Source: Trichoderma breve (Eukaryota > Ascomycota > Sordariomycetes > Hypocreales > Hypocreaceae). Taken from it: a DNA stretch of 64,000 nucleotides. A model generated the notes under the pieces. That model did not search any database, was not told the origin of the DNA, and saw only the letters and a list, made by a program, of their open reading frames with translations. The position numbers were made by a program, and so were the translations under genes. Shown here piece after piece: positions 41,447 through 51,703 of this stretch (position 1 is the stretch's first letter; each line of letters starts with the position of its first letter). Location of the stretch: assembly GCF_028502605.1 (NCBI RefSeq), contig NC_079233.1:1860001-1924000 (forward strand), written 5' to 3'.

Positions 41447-44400
41447 GATGGATATTTTTGTGTGGATCGATTCAGATTGGAACAAAGTAAGGTAAACAGG
41501 CACAGACAGGTGACTTTAATTGCTTATTCTGTTGGATAGACCTAGGACAACCTTGTCAGAATGGGCCATGAGAGAAATATAAGGACAACGGAAAACAAGG
41601 CTGGTCTGAGAGATATTCGAATCACTGTATGCCCAACTCGAGCCCAACTTCAACATCCCCGCCGCAAAGGTCGGTCACGAGTGGCACACGAGAGTGGCGG
41701 CAAACGGCAAATATCGCAAAGGATCGGACAAGGCCTTACCAGTTCGTAGAAACATACCAAGTACACGCAAATAGGTCACGACACGGCTGACGATAACAAC
41801 TATACTCGCGGCTGCAAGATGTCGATTTTCAGTCCTGCTACAATCGGGACCCACGATCAAAGGCCCAGATGCTGATCATAAAACAGGCCCAAACGCTGAT
41901 ATATGATGCAAAAATCTCCAGATTCTCAAGAGCGGCGGTCGGGGCGCAGAGGTCGAGTCAGTGCTAGTTTGTATGCACTCGAGTGGATTCCTCTCTACGA
42001 TATGTGCGTCGCGTGAGCCGTAAAAGCTGGCTTCCCGTACCCTGTCCTAGCCTGATCTAGCAGCAACTATTGGTTGGCTACAACGAATGCGTCAAAACAA
42101 GGCTTTTCACAGGAGAACCAGTCTATGATGAGGGAGGTCGAAAAGATGGAGGAGTTGTTCGTGAGGCCGAGACGAAAGAAAGATGCTGAAGCAACCGTGG
42201 CAACGTGGCTTTTTGGCCGTCTTATGGCGTTGCTGGCCCTCCTGCTTTGTTGGGGGATAAATTTCCTCTTGGCTGTTTGCCTTTACCATATTGACGGGAT
42301 GCCCTTGTCACCTTTAAAAACACTTCAGCCCCACGTGCCGCCACCCTCATCTTGCTATGAGATTTGGTGTGTGAGACGGGAGGAAATGAAGCCGTTTTGC
42401 GGCTGCCGATGGGTGGGGCCGCGTCCCGGACAAGAGAAACATGTTTCGGCGCCCAGTGTTGCAGGCTTGCAGCCCTCAGGATGCTCTCTTCAGCTTCATC
42501 GTTTCCATCCAGAGCTGGTGTTTTCTTTGTCGTCGTATGTGCGTAAACAGGCTGGAAAATCTTGCTGTTAGCTGGGCCATGCAGCTTGCCAAGGGTCCAA
42601 CTCACGACCCCCGCCCATTATCCCTGTTGCGCCCTATGGGGTATGTAGCCGCTGAACAAGGGTCGAGGCAGCCGATGAAAATGCGGTGACGCCGATTCAT
42701 ACAGGCATCATCCATTTGCAGTGGTGGTGAAGATCGGCTGGCGAAGAAGCGCTTTATTCCTTCTCTTTCCTTCCTTGAGGCGCCATGGATTGAGATGGGA
42801 CCAGAAGGTAGTTGAATCTGAGAAATGAGCCGCAGTGAGTACGTAACAGTGAGCCTTGAAGTAGGTCAAGCATTATAGCCGAGTCGGTATTGGCACTAGC
42901 CGCAAGCAGGGAGGTGTAACGGCGTTATTGGCAGTGTTGAGAGCAATTTCCTCATCAATGGATGGCTGCAAGACATGTTCCAAATTACCCAGAATATGAA
43001 CACACCACCTTGCTGGTCGAGACCCCTTGACATCTAATAGAAACAGCCAAAATCATGCACTCGAGATCGCGGCTCCGATCATGCAGAAACCATAATTTGA
43101 CGAATTTCGTATTATCCAGCACACTCCTCATTGGTGTTTCGTTTGTCGTCTCATAGTATTCTGGGTAGTTTATGGTCTTAGGCCTCGCTTAGATATCGCC
43201 GTAGCCGGCTCTGTATCCAAGTCGCTTTACTCGATGCCTGTAATCCGTGCGGAGCTCGATAGCTATGGGGCGATTAACAATGTGGGACTTGTCTGTAACT
43301 TGAATGGTTTGGAGTGACTGATGCTGGCAGATCTGAGTAATGCATTATGTCCCCTGTAGAACGCAGAGAGAGGCTCGTTCTGTAACCTCAGTCCTGGCAT
43401 CTCTTCTTCGATCTTCTCGCATGTTTAAAGCCATCAGTGTCTGTTTTACCTCCTGGGAGGTTCATGGCCATCTAACATGTTGAAAGGACAGGGCCGATTC
43501 ACATGAACAGACTTGATGTGCATGAATAGGAGAAGGTTTATTGGTAGTTAGTTCCACGTTTCGAATGTAGTGCCAGAATGATGTATGTATTTGAAGGCTG
43601 TCGAATCATCTTCAGCAGCTTTTGCCACGGGTGACAATGTCCGACTGCTGTCATGCTGTAGAATTCGAGGTTTTGCTGACGTTTGGATCTGATTGATACC
43701 AAAATGTAACGGCGAGAAGGTCTGTACATGATGTGCGTTCACTAAGACGTGGGAGGTGATCAAGGAAAACATCCTAGAGATTTGATAGTGAGGAGAGACG
43801 AACAGCCCATGGCGACTTTTCAGGTAGAGATTTGGTCTTTCACGTGATACTGGCGATTCACAACTGATTGTTAACATGGCAGGTGGCATGGAGCTTGTTC
43901 CTTTCAGGCTCAAGGGATGCAATCTATTGTACTCTCTACAACAAAGATTCAGGAAATTGGAGAACAAAGCCTCTGTCCATCAATCTGAGCAATCAAAGGC
44001 ATCAAAGACTGTGGCGCAACTAAGCAACAGCTAGCGCAAGGTCGCCGCCAGACGAGTTTCGTCTTCCCGCCCGGCTAGCTTCTCCGTGGCTTGTCTTATC
44101 TTGTCTTATCCAGGGATGCGTCTTGCCCAGACTAGCAGAGATGCTTTGATCTGTTCTGTAAATATCCGTGTGATTGGAGGGCGACATTCTAACACTCTCC
44201 AATGAACATGTAGACTAGGTACTTGAGATCTACCTTGCGTTACACGGCAGTTTCTCCTGCAGTTCAAGTAGCATTTTGGCTCCCTCGCATCATTTCTTGG
44301 CTCTCTCCACTCATAGCCAGCTTGCATGTACTGTGAGAACTACCTTGTGGACCCGTAACTTGAACAAACAAGCAAACAAACAAACGAGTGATAGCTATTG

Positions 44401-44855
44401 TGAACTTGTTTGTAATACTGTAAAGCAAGAAATTATACCTATGATAGATGATTCAATACGCTCTTTCACATGCTCAGGGAAAAAACGAAGACGTCATCCA
44501 TCGAGCCATGCTGAGCCACAGCGATATTGATTGGGGCCTTTTCCTCCGTAGTATCGAAAGAACACGACTGCACCGCCACACGTTCGCTTTAGCCTCACCC
44601 CCTTCTTCATGATGACGTCGCACATCTGCCCCGCCGACACCCCTCAATCAAGCTCTCCACGAGGTGTTGCGATACTAAATTGCGCGGCTGGTTCCCTCCA
44701 CTCCAGCTAACCTGAAGCCACGATACGTAACCCAAAGCAGGAATTACATAAATCGCCACGTTTCTGCTCTTCCATCACCTACTCCTGGAATTCTCAAAAG
44801 CTCTACGATATAGCTATTCTACACTATCAAACCCCTATTCTCACCACCAGCAAAG
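41447..44855. other. 3.4-kb intergenic region
   Basis: Between the small membrane gene and the Vip1-like gene. An ORF at 42125-42571 (plus) has a hydrophobic stretch (LMALLALLLCWGINFLLAVCL) but no supported start context, family motif or splice pattern. ORFs at 43548-43967 and 44106-44327 (minus) are not coding by composition. CAAA tandem repeats occur near 44369-44381, and a CRE-like TGACGTCG at 44613-44620, about 240 bp before the Vip1-like start. Confidence 0.45.
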
Positions 44856-45736
44856 ATGACTACCACCGTTCACGTCGAGAACATTGCCGCCGCAACTGGC
44901 GATGCTGAAGTTAAGGACTTTTTTAGCTTCTGGTTCGTCCACCTGCAGCTCTGAACTTTGATTATACGAGCCTAAGCTAACTGCTTCATAGTGGCAAAAT
45001 TACCGACATCAAGGTTACCACCGAGGGCGAGACGAAGAAGGCAGAGGTTACCTTTGAGAAGGAGACAGCCATGAAGACCGCGCTTCTCCTGAACAACACA
45101 CAACTCGGCCCCAACCACATCAAGGTGACGAGCGCCACAGGCGACTCCGAGGACGATGGCTCGCATTTTGCTCGACAGGGCAACAGCAACGACGAGATTA
45201 CCCAGGAGATGAAGCCCCGCACCCGCATCCTCGCCGAGTACCTCGCACACGGCTACGTCGTCGGCGACGCAACCATCCAGCGCGCCATTGAGCTGGACCA
45301 GAAGCACGGCGTCTCGTCGCGATTCCTCAGCACCCTGCAGGATCTGGATAAGAAGTACCAGGCCACCGACCGCGCCAAGACGGCCGACCAGAGCTACGGC
45401 ATCTCCCAGCGCGCCAACAACTTCTTCACCGGCCTGAGCAGCTACTTTGAGAAGGCCAGCAACACGCCCACCGGCAAGAAGATTGCGCAGTTCTATCTTG
45501 ATGGCTCAAGACAGGTGCAGGATATTCACAGCGAGGCCCGGCGGTTGGCTGATCTGAAGACGGAGGAGCACGGTGGCAGCGCTTACAAGGCGGCTGGTTT
45601 TGAAAAGGTCTTTGGCAAGGAGAAGAAGGAGGAGAAGCCTGCGCCCGCTGCGGCTGCCGATGCTACCGTGATCCCTGGAACTGCTGCTCCCGCTCCCGCT
45701 CCCGGAGTCACCTCTACTGATGAGAAGACCGCTTAA
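44856..45736 (+). CDS. RRM protein of the Vip1 type
   Basis: Predicted 273 aa on exons 44856-44932 and 44992-45736. The donor is the uncommon GTTCGT, and the acceptor CTTCATAG restores FCGKITDIKV. An N-terminal RRM covers about residues 3-75 (TTVHVENIAAATGDAEVKDF as strand and helix, then GKITDIKVTTEG, KKAEVTFEKETAMKTALLL and NNTQLGPNHIKV). The rest follows the layout of S. pombe Vip1: RTRILAEYLAHGYVVGDATI, then a helical region (SRFLSTLQDLDKKY) and FYLDGSRQVQDIHSEARRLA, and an Ala/Pro-rich end. The biochemical role of Vip1-type proteins is poorly known; RNA binding is inferred from the RRM. Confidence 0.9.
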
Positions 45737-46009
45737 ACGAACCAGAGTTATTAAATTGTTATGGAGTTGTGTTGCAAGTTGTGAAAATTATTAGTAGTCT
45801 TTCTTATGATGATCCGTTCAGATGATTTCTTATACGAGTTTTTACGGTTTCAAATCACGGGCAAAGGATAGTATAGTATAGCGATGCAATGATTGATGCT
45901 ATGAATGACTATTGTACAACATGAACATGCCAATTTATTCTCCTTAAGCGTTCAACGGAGTGTCTATGACAAAGATTAGTCGCGAACTGCGGTATACGAG
46001 TCGCTCTAA

Positions 46010-46277
46010 TTAGCGCTCACAGTTTCCAGGCTCCCTGGAAAACTTGTGTTTAAGCACATCGTCCATCGGCCCCTTGGGGTTCGATGTGAGACACTGTCAC
46101 AAGGTTTTGGTTAGAGATAATTTATGCGTGTAAATGAATTGAGTCACTCACGTCAAGCTGGGACTTTGGGTCCTTCTGGCTGGTCTTGCTGATATCTGAG
46201 GCCTTGCCGGATCCAGTGTCCCCTATTTGGGCGGCGGATTGGCGCTCGGGAGGAGGAGATTGACGTCCCTCAGGCAT
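46010..46277 (-). CDS. Small conserved-looking fungal protein (69 aa, two exons)
   Basis: Exon 1 (46277-46152) starts MPEGRQSPPPERQSAAQIGD and ends at a GTGAGT donor. Exon 2 (46093-46010) begins after CTTGTGACAG and encodes CLTSNPKGPMDDVLKHKF, then SREPGNCER and a stop. The splice keeps phase, and the intron carries CTAACC as a branch-like site. The text LTSNPKGPMDDVLKHKFSRE is of the kind that recurs in short, unnamed ascomycete proteins. There is no membrane segment or signal peptide; it is hydrophilic, probably soluble. Function unknown. It is too short and too spliced for simple ORF calling. Confidence 0.65.
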
Positions 46278-46296
46278 GGCGATTTAGTGGTGTAGG

Positions 46297-46333
46297 TGAT
46301 GGAATTGGTGATACAGTTGATGGAATTGGTGAT
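46297..46333. repeat. Direct 16-bp repeat in the leader of the 69-aa gene
   Basis: TGATGGAATTGGTGAT occurs at 46297-46312 and again at 46318-46333, 21 bp apart, directly upstream of the start codon of the minus-strand gene. Confidence 0.8.
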
Positions 46334-46764
46334 GAAGAAGCTTTTTGGAGCTTTTGGTGTATTTCCAAACAATGTTGTACTTGAAGAAAAAATGTAGAAG
46401 CTGAACTGCTTTGGTTTTGGCTGTTTAAATGTATTACGCAAAGATGCGGTAGATGGCGTTGACGTCAGAGCCGTCATTGGCGGGCGATTGCATCATGTTG
46501 ATGTCGCAAACCGATTAGACGGATAAGAGAATACTCACCGTTCTGAGATATGCGAAAATCAAATATGGAGCATTGTAAGATACGTTTATTATTTCATTGG
46601 GCCCTTTTTGTTGCCTTGGAATTCTACTTCTAACCGATGTTGTGGTTCCAAGTTCATGTTGGCAACGGTGCCCACAACTTATACGGAGTATAAAGTCCGA
46701 TCATGACAATTGTCTAGCAAACGCTTTCTTCGGCACATATCTGCGGTATTACTGGTTCGATAAA

Positions 46765-47076
46765 ATGGGAATTATCTCTTGCCAGCCAGATTCAATTACT
46801 AACAATCGAGACAACAAGACGTCATGGCACAATACAAGTGCATGGCGATGCAATGTGTGTCTCAGTTGTCGAGGTAAGGAGTCGGTGTTATTAGACAATT
46901 TCTCGAACGAAGGCGAGCCCCTGGTTTACAACCCCACAGGTGGGTGTACGTGCTCCTGTGGTCTTATGCTGCATAAGCTGCGAGGCTGCGATAAGCTTAA
47001 GAAGGAATATCTCACATTGATTGATGAAGGACATTTTGAGCCGTTATTCTGTTTGGTGAGTGCAAGAAGGAGCTAA
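46765..47076 (+). CDS. Doubtful Cys-rich small ORF
   Basis: A 103-codon ORF from the ATG at 46765 with clustered cysteines (WRCNVCLSCRG, then GGCTCSCGLMLHKLRGC) and a helical end (DKLKKEYLTLIDEGHFEPLFCL). A GTGAGT follows the Leu codon of FCL. An acceptor 35 nt later would extend it with VAQGAEVIQSFDVIDTT, but 35 nt is shorter than usual for an intron. I recognise no family. It may be a gene, a remnant or chance. Confidence 0.3.
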   Translation: MGIISCQPDSITNNRDNKTSWHNTSAWRCNVCLSCRGKESVLLDNFSNEGEPLVYNPTGGCTCSCGLMLHKLRGCDKLKKEYLTLIDEGHFEPLFCLVSARRS

Positions 47077-47808
47077 TAGGACAAGGACAGGTTGCACAAG
47101 GAGCTGAAGTCATCCAATCTTTCGATGTCATTGATACTACCTAGAGAGCATGTTAGGTGGTATTAGCAGATGAGCCACGTATCAGTTTCAGAACCACAAC
47201 TTTTCCAGCCATCTACTATCGTCTGCGCAGCTTCACACACAAGGAATAAGGTATTTAGAACGCACACATAATCACGCCGCAACGGAGCTAATTATCACCA
47301 ATGCGACTGGAACAATGGAACGAACCTGGAAACTTTAATAGTGCCCAACTTATGGAGGCGCTGCTTGTCCCCCTCACAGCTAATGCAAACCAACACTGAA
47401 CCTGAACCCCTAAAAGCACCGCCGTTAGTGGGCTGGTCGGGTAACTTTTTAGTGCCCGCGGCCACCACATTTCCACTCACCCCGCACCTAATAGTGCCGC
47501 TCCTCCCACCGAAGGGGGTGCCTGGCCCGTATCGACAAATCTGGTGACCTCGGGGAGCACGTCTCTCTTGTCTCAACCTTGCCCGGACGCTTTTCAACGA
47601 CACACCGCATCTTCAATCTCGTTTGCCGTCTTTGCCTCTGCGCCGATAGAAGCCCTGCCGACCCGAACAGCCACCGCCATCCGTGGAACGAGATTAAAAA
47701 CCGCGTAAAGATCCGGCCAACAGCGGGACCAAAAAAGGAAGGGATAAGGGAACAAGAGAGATAGAAAGAGAAGAAGAAAAAAGGGTGCGCTCCGTTACAA
47801 AAGCAAAG

Positions 47809-49002
47809 ATGCCAGATCTAAACTCGGTGCCCCCCTCGCCTCATGTCCTGGCCAGCGGAACACCTTCTCGTCGTCAGTCGGCCAACCTGCAGTCCGCATC
47901 ATCGCCGCCCTCTGCGTCTGTCAACATTCTGCCTTCCAACCAGGCCGCTGTCAACCAGCACGTTCCTTCGCAGGCTCTCCCGTCTCCCGGCTTCCCCCCG
48001 CCTCAGTCGCCCATGGGCTCAGCCGATGCCGCCGTTGGGCCAGGCCCGGGACCTCTGCGGCACCCGAGGCCTCTGACGGCTTCTGAGCTTCACATGCAGT
48101 TGGAAAAGGAGCAGGAGGCAGTAGTATGTAACACATGATGGCGATATGATATAGCCATGGCGCAACCATCGACTGACCATCGACAGGTAAATCGTCTGAC
48201 TCGCGAGCTCTCGATGCTTCGGGCCGCCCACAATGCGTCGGTTGTTTCAAACGCCTCGTCGACGTCGAATGCTACTTCTTCCCACGACCCCATTGTCGAG
48301 TCGTCGCTCTTGTCCGGCTCCGGTTTTTCTATTCCTACCTCCCGCCGCCACCATAGAACCTCGTCTTCTACATCCCAGACTTTCCCCAACTTTGCCTCGT
48401 CGTACGAAGCCCGAGCTCGAACATCCCATCCCGCATCGCTTTCACGGCAGAATAGCAGCGCTTCTCGCAGAAGCCAGACTGGATCGCCCGCGCCACCTAG
48501 TTCCATAGATCCATCGACCTATTTTCATCAGCAGAGGAACCCTGCCGCTGCTAGCTCCGTCATGATGAGCTCCGTGGTGGCTACTCCCGGTAGCTCCGTT
48601 CTGGGTGACCAGATGAGCCCCGGCCTGATGCCCGCGACTTTGCGGTACGAAGAGACGGCCTTTTATCGACAGGAACTAGATAACGCAAAGAAGGAGAACG
48701 AGGCCCTCAAGAGACGTATCCGAGAATTGGAGAGGCTCGTCCGAGAGAGGCGATCGAGTGATGCGAGCAGGAATAGGAGCGATAGCGCGAGCACAACGGC
48801 AAGTGCAAGCGTTGCGCCGGGCGGCGGCGTTAGTATCGCGGGCCCTCGAGAGAGCATCTATGGTCATGGCCGAGACCGCGAGCGAGCCAGGCAAAGCACC
48901 ACAAGCTTGGCTGGCGGAGTAAGCATTGGGGTTCCTGACGAGGAGGTCAAGGTGGGCGAGAGCGCGGCAAGCGGACGACCAGGGAACGACAATCAAGGGT
49001 AA
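47809..49002 (+). CDS. Uncharacterised Ser/Pro-rich coiled-coil protein
   Basis: Predicted 376 aa on exons 47809-48123 and 48187-49002 (donor GTATGT, branch CTGAC, acceptor ATCGACAG). A Pro/Ser-rich N-terminus is followed by a first helical segment that crosses the splice (SELHMQLEKEQEAVVNRLTR, ELSML, about residues 91-116). A Ser-rich linker comes next, then a leucine-zipper-like coiled coil at about 258-294 (RQELDNAKKENEALKRRIRE, LERLVRERR). A basic, Ser-rich tail ends the protein. I recognise no enzyme domain. The two coils joined across the intron support the splice. It probably has a scaffold role, which is inference only. Confidence 0.8.
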
Positions 49003-49532
49003 TCATAATCATCGACTATAAACGACTAGATTATATTTGCAAGACGGACGGGTATACTAGGTATGGAAGATTCGGACTCCGTTGGTACTAAGTGGAAGAT
49101 ACTATTGGCGTTCTGGTGTTTATTAGCGAGACTCTTGCGTTGATTCTCAAAATTGGTTGAGCTTTTCTTTTCTTTTCTCTTCTTTTCTCTCCTTTTCTCT
49201 TTTCCGCTCTACTCAATGTTCTGTTTTTATTTTTTACACTGGATGCGGCAAAAAGACCGATGGCCTTTAGCAAATAGCTTCTTTTGGCCCCCCTTTGCCC
49301 TTTCTTTTACAGCACAGACAAGCTAAAATAGTTTGATGCCGAGTTATATCTCGGCTTTACCATTAAGAAATAATGAATTATGAACCAACAATTATAGTAT
49401 TACCCAGTTTACACTATATATTATCGAAACAAGTAACGGATCCATCCTTGGCTGACATCAGAGATATAACAATCTGCTCGTGAACATGCATACCAGAGCT
49501 TGGTATCAAACAGGTAGGACGTAGGAAAGTTC
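49003..49532. other. Convergent intergenic region
   Basis: About 530 bp of 3' flanks. It has a T/C-rich tract (TCTTTTC repeats) at about 49157-49205 and is AT-rich to 49430. No gene. Confidence 0.45.
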
Positions 49533-50903
49533 TCAGTCAAAGGATGACGACTTCTCGCGAGACGGCATGATCTTGATTTTCTTAGCTCTCTTCTTTAAGA
49601 TATTGAAAAGAGGCTGGTCGTCGTCTTCCGAGTCATCCTTTGCGACTCGATTATCCTTCTTCACCGGCACGCGTGGTCTCTTCTTCTGTGCTCTTCTCTC
49701 CCCAAGGGGTATTCCTTCCGAGTCATCATTCGAAACTCGGCTCTTCTGCGCTGCTTGCTTTTTCAGAGGCTTTTCTTCAGAGTCATCGCTCAAAACTCGA
49801 CTATCCCTTTCCTCCGCCACTCGCGGTCCCTTCTTCATCGCTGCGATCTTTCTTAGGGGCGTTTCTTCTGAATCCGAATATATGTCTCCAGCGTCAGAGA
49901 GAGCCGGACTTTCTTCTTGCTACAAAGATGATCCAGGCCGTTCGGCGGCTTCCTCAGAAACGCGGTTGCTGTTATTCTGATCTTGGGCTTGGTCTCCCTG
50001 CTGAAGAGCGCGGTCTTGATCGCGTCTCTGCTTCAGGGCAGCGAAACAATCGCAGATGAGTTTTCGCATTGCGATGCGCTCTCGAGTGGACGGGGTGGAC
50101 TTGAAGACGACGGCAAGGGCGCAGCGGAATATCCACGACTCGTAGGTCTTCTCCTCAAGCATCTTAGCGAAGAAGTCTTTCCTTTCAGACGCGGCGGCGA
50201 GGTCTTGGATAAGGCTTTCGTTCTGGGATTGGAGCTCTTTGACTTTATCTTTTTCTTCCTCGAGCTGTTTTGCCATGTCGTCGTTGGCAGCCTTGAGGGT
50301 AGCACATTTTGTTTCGTGGTCAGCTCTCTCCTTCTTTGTTGCTTTGTTGAGGCGTTCCACGATCAAGGTGAGCTCATTGCATTGATTCTGGAAGTAATCA
50401 CGTTTGTCCTGCAATTCTTGAGCTCTCTTTTCGAGATCAAAGACTTGACGAGATACCGGGTATTGGTCAGAATATGGGTTGTTAGCTCCAGCCTCTGATG
50501 AAGAGACGTTCTTGGGCTTTGCGGCTTTGCCTCTGATATTCTTAGGAGCATAAAGTTCCTGTATGGCCTTCAGCTGAGCAATTTCTCTTTCGTTTTCTTC
50601 ATCCTTTGAAGTTGGCATCTTTCCGTTTGCCGATTGGGGCTTTCCCATCACATTCTTGGCAGGAGTGACGGAATCAGAAGAGCTTTCATCGCTGGGGTCG
50701 TGGTATTGGCCGGGGTATACCAAAGCGCCTCGGGTTCTCCTCCCGTCCATCACATTCTTGGTGGAAGTGACGGGACTAGAAGGGCTATCATCGGGATCGC
50801 TGAGGTTTGGGTCGAAGTCTTGCAAAACGCGTCGTCTTCTCCCGCGATGAGAGCCTGGAATAATATTACGGGCATTATTCCCGTCAAAGTTAAGCAACTG
50901 CAT
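49533..50903 (-). CDS. Coiled-coil protein whose frame is interrupted by one TAG
   Basis: I recognise no family. From the ATG at 50903 a frame of 327 codons ends at a TAG (49920-49922). The same frame continues for 128 more codons to 49533. N-terminal part: two copies of a TKNVM/AKNVM motif in a 34-codon repeat. Middle: a long coiled coil (VFDLEKRAQELQDKRDYF ... KQLEEEKDKVKELQSQNESL). Then a Cys-containing helical region (MRKLICDCFAALKQRRDQDR). The part after the TAG holds four Asp-Ser-Glu repeats (YSDSEETPLRK, LSDDSEEKPLKK, SNDDSEGIPLGE, AKDDSEDDDQPL), so it is coding in nature. A 42-nt in-frame intron (49920-49961, GTTTCT to TTGTAG), stop readthrough (TAG CAA), or a recent nonsense mutation could explain it. 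Confidence 0.6.
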
Positions 50904-51703
50904 GGAATCTCGTTAACAGGGAGGCTTTGTTCTCAGGAGAGACGATTGGGATGATATCGAGTAAGCAAGCAAAAAGTTGAACTGTATATGGAAAACCCAA
51001 AACTTTTCCAAAGATGAAAGGGGGAATTTAATGCAAAGGTTGGCTTCTGTCTCTCTGGTTTTTAATTTCAATCTCCGTTTGTCATATGAGCATATTGCGG
51101 TTTGAATTGTGGGGGGTTAAAAGTGAGCGGAGAGTGAACAAGAGGTCGACGCGGGTGAATGGGGTTGTGCGTTTGTTTGCTTCCATGAGCATAAATAAAG
51201 CAGATAGCATTTAAATTCTGCATTATTAGCACGCCGTATTTTATGGGTTTTGCGGTTAGATAGCTTTTATCTTCAAACTTTTGTATTATTGAATCCTATA
51301 TCAAGGCGATGTTACAAGTCCTCATGGACAGAATCCTCATTTCCTCAACACAGCGGTTATCAGTTACGGATATCTACCTCGGTAATTAAGTAATCTAGGC
51401 GACAATTGGTACTATAGCAAATAAATCAGGTAGCTTTGTTCTTGGTAAGTAGCTACCAAGTATATATTCCATCCGACAGAGTTGCACAACAGACTGAAGC
51501 TACATATTCACTTAGCACATTAACTATCAATACTCAGTATTTATAGATTACATATCTTCTCTCATATTTCCTTTTTCAAAAGCAAACACAGATGATTTAC
51601 ATCTTCAAATTGTAGCACTATTTGGAATATACTTTCTACCGAAGAGTGTTGGGATATCAAACCCAGACCTTAGATCTCAACTCCAGCCTCAAGCAAAACA
51701 GTC
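50904..51703. other. Intergenic between two minus-strand genes
   Basis: 800 bp comprising the promoter of the coiled-coil gene and the 3' flank of the transporter. It is AT-rich from 51180 to 51600. No gene is supported. Confidence 0.4.

Larger units (their letters stand above)
46278..47808. other. Divergent intergenic region
   Basis: About 1.5 kb between the 69-aa gene and the coiled-coil gene. Apart from the leader repeat and the doubtful Cys-rich ORF, nothing is seen. The last 200 bp are A/G-rich, as expected for the leader of the downstream gene. Confidence 0.4.

Noticed and set aside
42125..42571. Plus-strand ORF with a hydrophobic segment
   Set aside because: No homology-like motif, poor start context and a low-complexity end; the hydrophobic stretch alone is weak evidence.
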